Origin: Panagrolaimus kolymaensis
Taxonomy: Eukaryota > Nematoda > Chromadorea > Rhabditida > Panagrolaimidae
NCBI GenBank assembly: GCA_028622995.1
Contig: JAJQJQ010000037.1
Location: forward strand, 1,178,001 to 1,242,000
Reading direction: 5' to 3'
Length of the DNA stretch: 64,000 nt
The number at the start of each line of letters is the position of its first letter. Position 1 is the stretch's first letter. The position numbers and the translations under genes are program-made. This document shows, in pieces, positions 37,795-47,831 of this stretch. The notes under the pieces were generated by a model, which made no database searches, had not been told where the DNA came from, and saw nothing but the letters and a program-made list of their open reading frames with translations.

Positions 37795-37843
37795 TTTATT
37801 TGTTTGTATTAAAAAATGCAACATTTGGTTAGTTAATTAATAA

Positions 37844-39320
37844 ATGAGTTTAGTTCGTGGAATATTTTTTATTTTCGCTGTTAATTTATTTAATGTTTTT
37901 TGTAATGCATGCAGTCTTTCGGGTGAGTATGTCTATTTAGAGATTGGTATTAAACAGGAGTGTTGCGCTTGCAAACATTATTAAATTATTAATAATTTTT
38001 AGACTCAGTTTGCAAATTGGATAATTATACTCTTAATTGTAATGGAAGCCATGACAACAGCATAGATGAACTTCCATCTTTTCACGAGTTTTCTCCAAAC
38101 TATCATAAAATTACTGAATTATCTCTAAGATCTGTTTGTCTCGAAGCTGGAGATTTGGATGAATTTGATTCGTTAAAAACGTTAAAATTTTTAAAAGGGT
38201 CAACGCAATTATTGGATGAAAATATTTTAACGTCAAAACTTGGTTCAACTTTATTTGATTTAAAATTTGAGGGAAATTTTTCTTTTTCGATTTCGGCGTT
38301 CAAGAACTTAAAAAAGCTTAATAATCTCAGATTTATTCATAATTTCAAAATTGAGCCTTTGCTTAACAAAGAATTTTTTTCTGATTCATTATCGAATCTC
38401 AAAACTTTGGCTATTACTCATTCTGGCGTTTCAAGTTTTGATGGAGATATGTTTATTAATTTAAAGTTAGTTTTTTAATTTAATATTTTTTGAAAAATTT
38501 GAGGCTTATTAAATATCCCTTTTCTTATTTCAGAAGTCTCGAATTCTTGGATATATATGTAAATAAATTAAAAGAATTTCCAAAAGCCATCCAATATATT
38601 CCCAGTTTAAAAATATTAGGAGCTGGCCATCAAGAAAATCTTAAAACTTTAAAAACTCCGTTTCCCCATATTTTACACAATTTAGAATCCATATGGTTTA
38701 CGGGAATGCAAATTCTAACGTCGATTGAAAATTGTGCATTTTGTAATTTTCCAAATCTCAAAAGCATTTATTTTAATTATAGTTATAATCTTACATGGAT
38801 TCATGAAAATGCTTTTGGGGGATTATTACCATTTAGTGATGACCATTGGGGTTATAAATTGGATAATATGGAAGCGTTTGATATTCAAGGTTGCAATGTA
38901 TCAGTTTTGCCAGAACGTTTGTTGAATTGGCCAAAATTAAAACACATTTATTTGATTGAAAACAAATTTATTTGTAATTGTTCAAATGCTTGGTTGATTG
39001 AAGACATTCAAAGCTTGAATCCGGCATTTTCTGATAACTTCCAACATATCGCTAGCAATATACATACACCCCAGATAAAATGTGATGGTCCTGAAAATGC
39101 TAAAGGAAAACTATTAAATGAGATTTCGATTGAAAGCTGCAAAGAAATGATTTGCGAAAAAACTTCAAAAGCTTTATGGATTTTTGTTGGAATTTTGTTA
39201 ACCGTACTTGTTATGATCATTAGAACACTAATTGTTTTTCGACAACATGTTCGAGAATTTTATGAAAGTCTTCAATCAAACATTGAGCATATCACGTTGC
39301 AAGAATACACAGGTTCATAA
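37844..39320 (+). CDS. LRR single-pass membrane protein 3
   Basis: Exons 37844-37922, 38003-38465 and 38534-39320 give 442 residues. The leader (MSLVRGIFFIFAVNLFNVFC) is followed by the N-cap (VCKLDNYTLNCNGSH), LRRs and the LRRCT cap (NKFICNCSNAW; IKCDGPENAKGK; ESCKEMICE). The membrane span is ALWIFVGILLTVLVMIIRTL and contains an arginine near its end. The tail is EFYESLQSNIEHITLQEYTGS. Donor sites differ slightly from the other copies (GTGAGT after exon 1, GTTAGT after exon 2). Confidence 0.85.
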
Positions 39321-39650
39321 TTTTCTCAACTTTTTTTAAAATTTATTTTGTAATAAAAACGATACCAACATTCTTTTATTAAGTTGTAAATTCACTAATA
39401 CCAGCAAAAAAAACTATCGTTTCTGATTTATGAATCATCTTGATAAACAGAAGATTAACTTACAGATTCACGCTGGAAAATGAAAGCATTGATATTTCTT
39501 TATAAAACCATTATGTGTTTAGAATTTTCATTTGTAAAGACCCATATCCTTGATTAAGAAGATGGCATATAAAAAAAAGTTTTGTTTATTGTAAAATTAA
39601 AACATAAATAAAATTCAAATAAACAATGATGGGTTAGAATGTTTTGAAAA

Positions 39651-41146
39651 TTATGATTCACTATACTCTTCAAGTTTGATGTGTTCAAGATTTGATTTTG
39701 TGCTTTCATAAAGCTTCTTAACCTTTTTTCGGAATAGAATAATGGTAGTAACAATCACCAAAAGTATTGCCATAAAGAATCCATTAAAAAACCATAAAGC
39801 TTTTGATGTTGATTCTTTTTCACAAATCATTTCTTTACATCCTTCAGTTGAAATTTCTTTTAAAAGTTTTCCTTTAACACGCTCTGGACCATAACATTGC
39901 AAATTTGATTTATGTCCATAAGTTAACATGCCTTTAAGACTATCAGAAAATGCCGGATTTGAGCTTTGAATATCATCAATCAACCAAGCATTTGAACAAT
40001 TACAAATAAAGTTATTATCGCCCAAATAAATGTGCTTTAATTTTGACCAATCCAATAAATGTTCTGGCAACACTGATACATTACAATGTTCGATGTGAAA
40101 TGATTGTAAGTTTTTTACTTTATACACCGAGTCGTCATTTTTTAAACCTCCAAAAGCATTTTCATGAATCCAAGTAAGATTTGTACTGTTTCCAAAAAAT
40201 ATATCTTTGGGATTTGGAAAACTACAAAATGCACAGCTTCCAATGGATTTTAGTGAAGACATAAAACCAAAATCTATTCTTTCTAAATTATACAAAATTT
40301 CAGGAAATGGGTATTTTAAATTTTGAAGATTATCTTGAATTGCTGCTCCTAAACTTTTTAATGATGGAATATATTTTATTGCTTTTGGAAACTCTTTTAA
40401 ATCATTTACATATATGTCCAAGTCTTCCAAACTTCTAAAAACCATAAATTATTGATAAGGTTCGAAAAACACTTATTCTTAAAATTAAATTTAATTTGTT
40501 TAAAAGAAAAAACTAACTTTAAATTAATAAACATATCTCCTTCAAATCTTGAAATACCAGAATGAGTAATGGACAAATTTTTGAGGTTCGATAATGAATC
40601 AGAAAAAAATTCTTTGGAAAGCAAAGGTTCAAGTTTAAAATTAAACATAAATGTAAGAGAAGTAAGATTTTTTAAATGTTTAAAAGGTGAATTTGAAAAT
40701 GAATAATTTCCATAGAAACTTAATTCCAATAATGTTAAGCCAAGTTTCGGAGTAAAAATATTTTCATCGAATAATTGTAATTCAATTGGTTCTTCGGAGA
40801 ACTCAATAATTTCCAAAGTTTTTAATGAATCAAATCTATCCAAATCTCCAGCAGAAACACATGGTGATTCTAAACGAAGTATCGACATTTTTTGACTGCT
40901 TTGAAAAATTTCTTCAAAAGGTTGAAGTTCGTTTGTTTTTGAGTGATTTCCATAACAAGTAAGAGTTCCATCATTGTATTTACATAATGAGTCTAAAAAT
41001 CTTATTTAATTCAATGCCAATTAATTATGGCACCTTAGCTATATCCTCTATCTTTAAATATACTTACCTGAAAGGTTGCATGCCTTACAAGAAACTGTTA
41101 TAAAATAAAAAATAATAATAAAAAATACTCCATATAACAAATTCAT
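39651..41146 (-). CDS. LRR single-pass membrane protein 4
   Basis: Minus-strand exons 41068-41146, 40518-40992 and 39651-40434 give 445 residues. The leader exon encodes MNLLYGVFFIIIFYFITVSC. The mature part begins DSLCKYNDGTLTCYGNHSK. LRRs follow, with NLTWIHENAFGG and the LRRCT cap (NNFICNCSNAW; LQCYGPERVKGK; STEGCKEMICE). The span is ALWFFNGFFMAILLVIVTTI; the tail is KLYESTKSNLEHIKLEEYSES. Convergent with LRR3. Its upstream neighbour on the same strand is the ins2 gene. Confidence 0.85.
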
Positions 41147-41199
41147 TTTTTAATTAACCAACTTACAAAATGTTGCATTTTTTAGTCCAATCAAAAATT

Positions 41200-41275
41200 T
41201 TAAATGATTCACTTCCAGCATTTTTTATGTCATTTGATCCTTTTTAAAGTTTAAACAAAAAACACTTGAGCTTAT
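41200..41275 (-). promoter_or_regulatory. Conserved LRR upstream block, LRR4 copy
   Basis: Read on the minus strand, it gives AAGCTCAAGTGTTTTTTG, TTTAAACTTTAAAAAGG, ATCAAATGACATAAAAAATG and CTGGAAGTGAATCATTT, ending about 54 bp before the LRR4 start codon. Confidence 0.7.
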
Positions 41276-41892
41276 TTTGCTTATAATTTTTGATCACATA
41301 ACTAAATATTTATTGATTAGGTCATGCATGAATCATGTCAAAAAAAATCTTTTTCTAAGTAAATGACATTTTTATTGATATATTATGCAATCGTTTTTCG
41401 AAGAAACAATTGCATGAGTTCAAACCATTTGTTACAGGTAAACGTATCTATATATTTATATTTTTGATGTACACAAAGAAATTTTTTATTCTTTTTTTCT
41501 GTTTTTCTTATTAACAATGACTTCATTTTTAAAAAATAAAAGCAGTCTTTGAGAAAATAAAAGGAACAACTAGCTCGCAAAAAAAAAGTCCATGGGCCGT
41601 GATTTTTGACTACACTACTGCTCTTTTATTGTTCATCTTCTTTTGGACTTTTTCTTTCTTTTGTGTTCCAACAAAAATTTATTTATCACTTACTCACTCA
41701 TTTTTTAGATATATAATGAGAATAAAAGAATATGTTTAAGCTAAATTTATATGGTCAACTGTATTTACTATAGTTTGCAAGACAAAAAAAATAAAATTTG
41801 CATTTATTTTATTCCAACAAATAAAGCTTTACTTTGCTTTAAATTTATATATTACGTTTTTATATGATAAACAATCGTAACAATATGAATTT

Positions 41893-42773
41893 TTATGGAG
41901 GGCATATAAATTTACTACAGTACCCTGCGTTTTCAAAAAATTCATCTGAACAACATCGGTCACAACATACATATTCAGCAAGAGGGTAATTTGAATCTAA
42001 AAAAAGCACTTAGTAGTGTTTATTTTAGGTAAAAGTTTTGTGCTTACAATCATTATTGTCGCTTGCTTCAAAAATCGGTGACTTAGTGGGGCATTTCATT
42101 ATACGCCAACAACGTCTTTGAATACAGATGCCAATATTTTCACCACACTCTTTACATGTTTTTGATTCCCCATCCGGCTAAAAATAGTGTAAATATTTTT
42201 TTATTTTGGCGTCAAACTTTGTCATTTTTTATATTTTTATTTTCTAAAATGATTAACTTACACATGCCATGGATAAAAGAACGCCAAATGCCAAAACCAA
42301 AACGAGAACGATTGGTCGGAACTAGTGTTAAATTACCGACCGAAAAGTCGGTAATTACCGACTTACCGACCGACCGACTTTTTACCGACCGATTTACCGA
42401 CCGACCGTTTTTTTATACCGACATTTTACCGACTTTACCGACCGACAAAATTTTATACCGACTTTTTTTCTTCAAGTTCTTATCAGGATTTGTTTTTCTT
42501 AAAAAGTAAATAGAAATACAAATTTTTTTGATGTTATTCATCACTTAATATTAAAAAAATGTATTTTTGACTAAGAACTGAAAGTTTTGTTGATTTTCTG
42601 ACTCGAAAAAAAATTTTATATCGACTTATTACCGACCGATTTACCGACCGACCATATTTTTATACCGACTTTTTACCGACTTTACCGACCGGGAGCAATT
42701 TCCATACCGACAATTTTTTGAATTTACCGACTTTTTTGTCGGTCGGTCGGTAATTTAACACTAGTCGGAACAT
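41893..42773 (-). pseudogene. Insulin-like peptide gene 2, broken by a MITE
   Basis: Three exons: 42262-42773 (interrupted), 42048-42177 and 41893-41996. Before the insertion the first exon was 21 codons, an excellent secretory leader (MFRPIVLVLVLAFGVLLSMA). Exon 2 has the B-chain pattern CGENIGICIQRRC (C-G-x-x-I-x3-I-x3-C, eleven residues between cysteines, as in insulin), plus extra cysteines either side. Exon 3 has the A-chain pattern VCCDRCCSDEFFENAGYC (CC-x3-C, then a final C two residues later than usual). No dibasic C-peptide cleavage pair is evident, as in many nematode insulins. The MITE at 42323-42763 follows codon 3. From the original ATG, translation stops after 37 codons inside the element; on the far side an in-frame TAG sits next to the rest of the exon. 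Splicing aside, the allele looks null. The exons themselves are undamaged, so the insertion is probably recent. 98 codons without the insertion. Confidence 0.6.
42323..42763. mobile_element. hAT-type MITE with ACCGAC arrays (441 bp)
   Basis: Ends are TAGTGTTAAATTACCGACCG and its complement, with an exact 8-bp target duplication GTCGGAAC at 42315-42322 and 42764-42771. The TAGTG start and 8-bp duplication are diagnostic of hAT transposons. Inside, both halves are built from many copies of ACCGAC / TACCGAC with short T runs, so each arm can pair with the other at many offsets. The middle (about 42465-42605) is ordinary AT-rich sequence. No transposase is encoded. Confidence 0.85.
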
Positions 42774-43464
42774 GATTCACTTGAAACTTCTTGATAACCT
42801 GAATATTGTGGATATTATTATATATTTTGTAAAAGCTTGTTTTTGCTTTTAAACACAATTAATCTCAGATAAAAGTTTTTTTGTTCAAGATTTTAAAATT
42901 TTTTTATTATTATTCTTTTTCAAAAATATTAAAAAATGACAGTATTTTGAAATGGCTGTTAGCAAACACTATTTGTACTTATTCGATACAAAAGTGGATA
43001 AAAGCATAATAAAATTGAAAATTTTAAAGAGCGATGAAAAAAAGTGACATCTTTAGCTTCATTTTCTAATGTATTTAAGCAATGCTTCGAAATCACATTT
43101 GTAAAAAAAACGGAGTGTTTGATTCTTTTTCAATAGATTTTGTTCATTCGGGTCTAATTTTAAATGGATCATGCGCTTGAGAATCAAAACATCTTTTTTA
43201 AAAATGAATGTTTTTGAAATATTGTTTGTAAATAAACATTTTAAAAGTGTTTTTTAATTTAAAAAAAAGAAGCGTTATTATCAAAGAAAAAATTTGGATA
43301 TTAAAAATTTTTATAATAAAAACACTTTTAAAAAGATCAAAGCGATTATTTTTTTAATTTAAGTCAGAAATGAATTAAAAGCAAAAGCAAAAAGCTAACA
43401 CGACCACTTTTTAGAAGTATTAAATTATTTTATCGAAAAAAGGTTTTGAAGCAAAATTTTAACC

Positions 43465-43840
43465 ATGCTCCGGTTTTTTCTTTTTGAATTGACTTTTGTT
43501 TTTTTTGCTTTTTATTCACAAGCCATATTGGTTCCTGAATGCGTAAGTTTGCTTTTTTAATTGATTTTAATAATTTATTAGTTACATGTTCAAAAAAAAA
43601 CAAGCTACAATATTCTAGGAAACATTTCATTGCGATTATATGCCAATTATACTTCGCCGTAATCGTTTATGCTCCCCAAATACTTCTCTCAACACTGTTG
43701 ATTTTGGTAATAGAATTTTTTATAGTTTAAGAGTCTCATAAATATTTTTAGGTGAAATAGTTGACGAATGTTGTATGAAATGTTGCTCAGATGAAGCATT
43801 TTTAAAATATTGTCAAAGAGGTGGCTTGTGCGATCAATAA
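43465..43840 (+). CDS. Insulin-like peptide 1
   Basis: Exons 43465-43542, 43619-43706 and 43752-43840 join in phase to give 84 residues. Exon 1 encodes a hydrophobic leader (MLRFFLFELTFVFFAFYSQA). Exon 2 carries the B-chain-like segment CDYMPIILRRNRLC, with further cysteines before it. Exon 3 gives the A-chain: EIVDECCMKCCSDEAFLKYC matches CC-x3-C-x8-C exactly, with one extra cysteine, and ends with a short tail holding a further cysteine. B and A segments are joined by about 17 residues without a clear dibasic cleavage pair. It is secreted and, by family, should act as a receptor ligand. It lies head to head with ins2 (692 bp between starts) and 400 bp upstream of LRR5 on the same strand. 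Small size and the AT-rich setting leave room for error in exon 2; a different cysteine-rich peptide family is the alternative. Confidence 0.6.
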
Positions 43841-44123
43841 TTTTTCTTTTAAATATTTTATTTTCATGTTATTATTTTATAAATAAAAAAGCATTATAAA
43901 AATTTATTTTGTAACCATAAATAATACAAAAAATATTGTTACCTGTCATATAAAATTCCGATTAATTATTTTTGATCCATTTAAAGCTTGATTCAAAATT
44001 TTATTTAAAATCATTGTCTTGTTTTTTATTTTTTGTTATATATATTTTTTGCAATGTTTAATAATGATTTAGTTTATTAATAGTTATTTAAAGTTTTGTG
44101 TGAGAATTAATTGAAATCAAACA

Positions 44124-44190
44124 CTCTCAAGCGTTTTTTATTTTTATTTGATGGGTCAAATGACACGAAAAATGAATCATTTTATTTTTT
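44124..44190 (+). promoter_or_regulatory. Conserved LRR upstream block, LRR5 copy
   Basis: The most diverged working copy: CTCTCAAGCGTTTTTTAT (AAGCG in place of AAGTG), GGGTCAAATGACACG and AAAATGAATCATTTTATTT. It ends about 53 bp before the LRR5 ATG. Confidence 0.55.
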
Positions 44191-44242
44191 TGTTAGATAA
44201 AAAAGCAAAATAGTCGATTTATTAAAAATTGATTTATTTTAA

Positions 44243-45709
44243 ATGAATTTATTTTACGAAATATTTTTTATTTTTGTGTTTAATTTCATTTTTTGTTATG
44301 CTGCATGTGGCCTTTTCGGTAATTATATTTAAAGATCCATTAAAGTGGAGAAACATAGCTAAAAAATTTCTCTTTTTATCACTACTAAATGTTTTTTAGA
44401 CGATGTATGTAAATTAAATTACGAAACTTTAGAATGTGATGGAAAGAGTAAATCTACTGAACTTCAAACATTTTCGGAAATTTTCCAAAGTAAATCAAAG
44501 ATAACTAAGCTTAATTTAATTAATAGTTGTCTCGTTGCTGGAAATTTGGATGTATTTGATTCCTTAGAAATTTTTGAATTTCATTTTGATTCACTTCAAT
44601 TATCGGAACTGGATGAAAATATTTTTTCTGAAAAACTTGGTTCTACTTTATTAGAATTAATTCTAATTGGACATTTTTCATTTTCAAATTCTTCCTTTAA
44701 ATATTTAATCAAACTTAATAAACTAACATTTATGTCTAATGTTTACCTTAAATCAATGCTTTCCAAAGAATTTTTTTCTGAATCGTTATCAAATCTTACG
44801 ATTTTGAACATAAATTATACCCCTATTTCTCATTTCAATGGAGATATGTTTATTAATTTAAAGTTAGTTTCTACATTCAAGCCTTAAAATGAGGAGAATT
44901 TTTCACTTTATAGAAGTCTGGAATATTTGAAACTATATTATAATTACATAAAAGAATTCCCAAAAGCTATTGAATTTATTCCAAGCTTAAAAAGCTTATT
45001 AGTTCAAGATGAACATGGAATAGAATATTTAGAAAAGCCATTTAAAACAATTCTTCCTAATTTAGAATTCATAGAACTTAGCCGTATACAATCTCTCATC
45101 GCCATTGAAGATTGTGCGTTTTGTAATTTTCCAAATCTCAAAACTCTTTATTTGGGATATAGTACAAATCTTACTTGGATTCATGGAAATGCTTTTGGAG
45201 ACTTATTACTTTATAATGATCAACATTGGGGTCATAGAGTAGAAAATTTAGAAACATTCAATATTGTAAATTGTAATGTCTCCGTATTACCTGAACATTT
45301 ATTGAATTGGTCCAAATTAGAAAATATTTATTTGGGCGGAAACAAATTTATTTGTAATTGTTCAAATGCTTGGTTGATCGAAGATATTCAAAGTTCAAAC
45401 CCCGTATTTTCTGATAACATTAAACGATATTTTGAAAAAGGATATAAATCAGAACTAGAATGTCATGGCCCTGAATCTGTTAAAGGAAAACTTTTAAAAG
45501 AAATTTCAACTGTAGGATGCAAAGAAATGATTTGCGAAAAAACTAAACCCCCCGAAACTTATGGATTTTTTTCTGGAGTTTTATCGACAGTGCTTGTAAT
45601 GTTTTTTATAGCGCTTATTGTTTTTAGAAATCGGGTTAAAGGAATTTATCAAAGATTACAGCATACAAATAGTGAGAGTATTAATTTGCAAGAATACACT
45701 AACCCATAA
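44243..45709 (+). CDS. LRR single-pass membrane protein 5
   Basis: Exons 44243-44318, 44400-44862 and 44914-45709 give 444 residues. The leader is MNLFYEIFFIFVFNFIFCYA. The N-cap is VCKLNYETLECDGK. LRRs and the LRRCT cap (NKFICNCSNAW; LECHGPESVKGK; STVGCKEMICE) are as in the family. The span is YGFFSGVLSTVLVMFFIALI. The tail is one residue longer than usual and reads LQHTNSESINLQEYTNP, the most diverged of the six; the SNIEHI motif has become NSESI. Its exon 3 start (LEYLKLYYNYIKEFPKAIEF) is closest to LRR1. Confidence 0.85.
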
Positions 45710-45859
45710 TATTGCTATTGTTACATATTTTTTTAAACCTTTATTATTGTAATAAACTATACATATGTATAAAATATACAATTGATAATTTAAAAAATCC
45801 AAAGAATACATTGCATCTTCCGATTCATAGCTATAAAGCATCTTAATTCAAAAAAAAGA

Positions 45860-45950
45860 TTACAAGTAAACGCGGCGTTGTAAGGATTCCTCTATCGTGT
45901 GTGAAACTGTGCTTAATCCCACATCCTTCTTTAATACAACAATATCTCCG
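45860..45950 (-). other. Isolated exon-like segment
   Basis: After an acceptor-like TTTCTATAG, a 91-nt minus-strand frame reads GDIVVLKKDVGLSTVSHTIE and continues to ...RRVYL and a stop. It is less AT-rich than its surroundings. No partner exon was found. It may be a captured terminal exon or chance. Confidence 0.25.
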
Positions 45951-46045
45951 CTATAGAAAATGCAGAAATTTAACGACTTACATGTTATGATTCATAATCA
46001 AATCTCTTTATACAAAGTTTTGTAATCCATCTTTCAAAGCAAAAT

Positions 46046-46110
46046 AAGTTCAAGTGTTTTTTTATTTGATGGCTCAAATGACAAAAAAACTGGAAGTGAA
46101 TCATTTATAA
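46046..46110 (+). promoter_or_regulatory. Orphan copy of the LRR upstream block
   Basis: AGTTCAAGTGTTTTTTT, GATGGCTCAAATGACAAAAAA and CTGGAAGTGAATCATTTAT are all present in the plus orientation, closest to the LRR3 copy. No leader exon follows; the next gene is LRR6, running towards it from the other strand and ending at 46229. The block has outlived the gene it served, probably through deletion or inversion at this point. Confidence 0.65.
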
Positions 46111-46228
46111 ATTTTTTTTCACTCTTTTTTACTGATTAAATAATAGAAAATAAACGCATTTTTTTATTTTGAAGAAAGCAAACAAAAAGAAAGAGAAAGA
46201 GATAAAGGCTATTATAAAAATGGTGATT

Positions 46229-47706
46229 TCATGTATCACTATAATCTTGAAGTTTGATATGTTCGATATTTGATTTTGTTCTTTTATAAAATTCTTTAAT
46301 CCTATGTCGATAAATAATAGCGTTAATAACAATCATCAAAAGTATTGCTATAAAGAATCCAGAAAAAAATCCAAAAGTTTCTGTTTTTGTTGCCTTTTCA
46401 CAAATCATTTCTTTACAGCCTTCAGTTGAAATATCCTTTAAAAGGCGTCCCTTAACATGCTTGGGGCCATAACAACTTAGCTGGGATTTATGTCCGCGGC
46501 CATATTGACGTTTAAGACTATCAGAAAATGCCGGATTTGAGCTTTGAATGTCTTCAATCAACCAAGCATTTGAACAATTACAAATAAATTTATTATCGCC
46601 CAAATAAATGTGTTTTAAATTTGACCAATCCAATAAATGTTCAGGTAAAACAGAGATATTACAATGTTGAATGTCAAAAGATTCTAGGTTTTCCACTTTT
46701 TGACCCCAATATATATCATCCTTTTCTGCGAATAAACCTCCAAAAGCATTTTCATGAATCCATGTTAGATTTCCACAATATGCAAAAGCAACCGTTTTTA
46801 GATTGGGAAAATTACAAAATGCGCAATTTTCAATAGATTTTAACGATGAAAGAGAAAAGAATTCCAAATATTCTAAATTGGGAAGAATGGTCTTAAAAGG
46901 CTTTTTGAAAATCTCAAAACCATCGTCATGGCCAGCAATTAATTTTTTTAAACTTGGAATAAATTCGATGGCCTTTGGAAATTCTGTTAAATTATTTCCA
47001 TATATTTCTAATGTTTCAAGACTTCTAAAAAAGACATTTAAATTTATAATTGAAAGCTTTCTTTTAACGTAAAAAACTTACTTTAAATTAATAAACATAT
47101 CTCCATCGAATCTTGAAATACCAGAAAAAATTATTTCCAAAATTTCAAGATTTGATAATGAATCAGAAAAAAATTCTTTTGTAAGCATTGGTTTAATTTT
47201 GAAATCAAACATAATTGTCAAAGAAGCTAGATTTTTTAAATGTCTGAAAGCAGAAATCGAAAATGAATAATTTCCATGAAAATTTATATTTATTAACGTT
47301 GAACCGAGTTTTGGTGTAAAAATATTTTCATCAAATAATTGTAATTCAATTGGTTCATCCGACAACTCGATAATTCCCAAAGTTTTTAATGAATCAAATC
47401 TATCCAATTCTCCAGCAGCAACACATGCTGATTCTAAAGAAAGTTCCATTATTTTTGTATTGCTTTGCAAAATTTCTTGGAAAGGTTGAAGTTCTTCATT
47501 TGTATTAGATATATTTCCATAACAATTAAGAGTACCATTATCGTTTTTACAAAATGAATCTAAAAATTATAATTAACTTTCAAAAATTTTGCATGTAAAT
47601 AAAGCAATCATCTTCATTAAATCTTACCCGAAAGGCTGCATGCATTACATGAAAATGAAATAAAATTAAAAGCAAGAATAGAAAGTATCCAAATAATTAT
47701 ATTCAT
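46229..47706 (-). CDS. LRR single-pass membrane protein 6
   Basis: Minus-strand exons 47628-47706, 47082-47559 and 46229-47024 give 450 residues, the longest of the family. The leader is MNIIIWILSILAFNFISFSC. The N-cap is FCKNDNGTLNCYGNIS. LRRs include NLTWIHENAFGG and CNISVLPEHLLDW. The LRRCT cap has NKFICNCSNAW, LSCYGPKHVKGR and STEGCKEMICE. The span is FGFFSGFFIAILLMIVINAI, and the tail EFYKRTKSNIEHIKLQDYSDT. Exon 2 is closest to that of LRR4 (shared IIE(F/L)S(E/D)EPIELQLFDENI). Confidence 0.85.
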
Positions 47707-47754
47707 AGTTTAGTCAACTAACTTAATGTTGAATTTTTTAATCCAAACAAAAAA

Positions 47755-47831
47755 ATCAAAATGATGCACTCCCCTGTTTCTTTGTTTGTAATTTGACCCT
47801 TTAAAGTTTAAACAAAAAAAGACTTGAGCTC
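47755..47831 (-). promoter_or_regulatory. Conserved LRR upstream block, LRR6 copy
   Basis: On the minus strand: GAGCTCAAGTCTTTTTTTG, TTTAAACTTTAAAGGG, TCAAATTACAAACAAAG and GGGGAGTGCATCATTTTG. It is followed by the AAATTCAACATTAAGTTAG segment and the LRR6 ATG about 49 bp away. Homology to the LRR4 flank continues further upstream (TTTATTGATTAGG, CATGAATCA). Confidence 0.65.

Noticed and set aside
45860..45960. Possible third insulin A chain (RYCCIKEGC in another frame)
   Set aside because: The cysteine spacing is CC-x4-C, not CC-x3-C, the later cysteine is missing and no leader or B-chain exon lies nearby.
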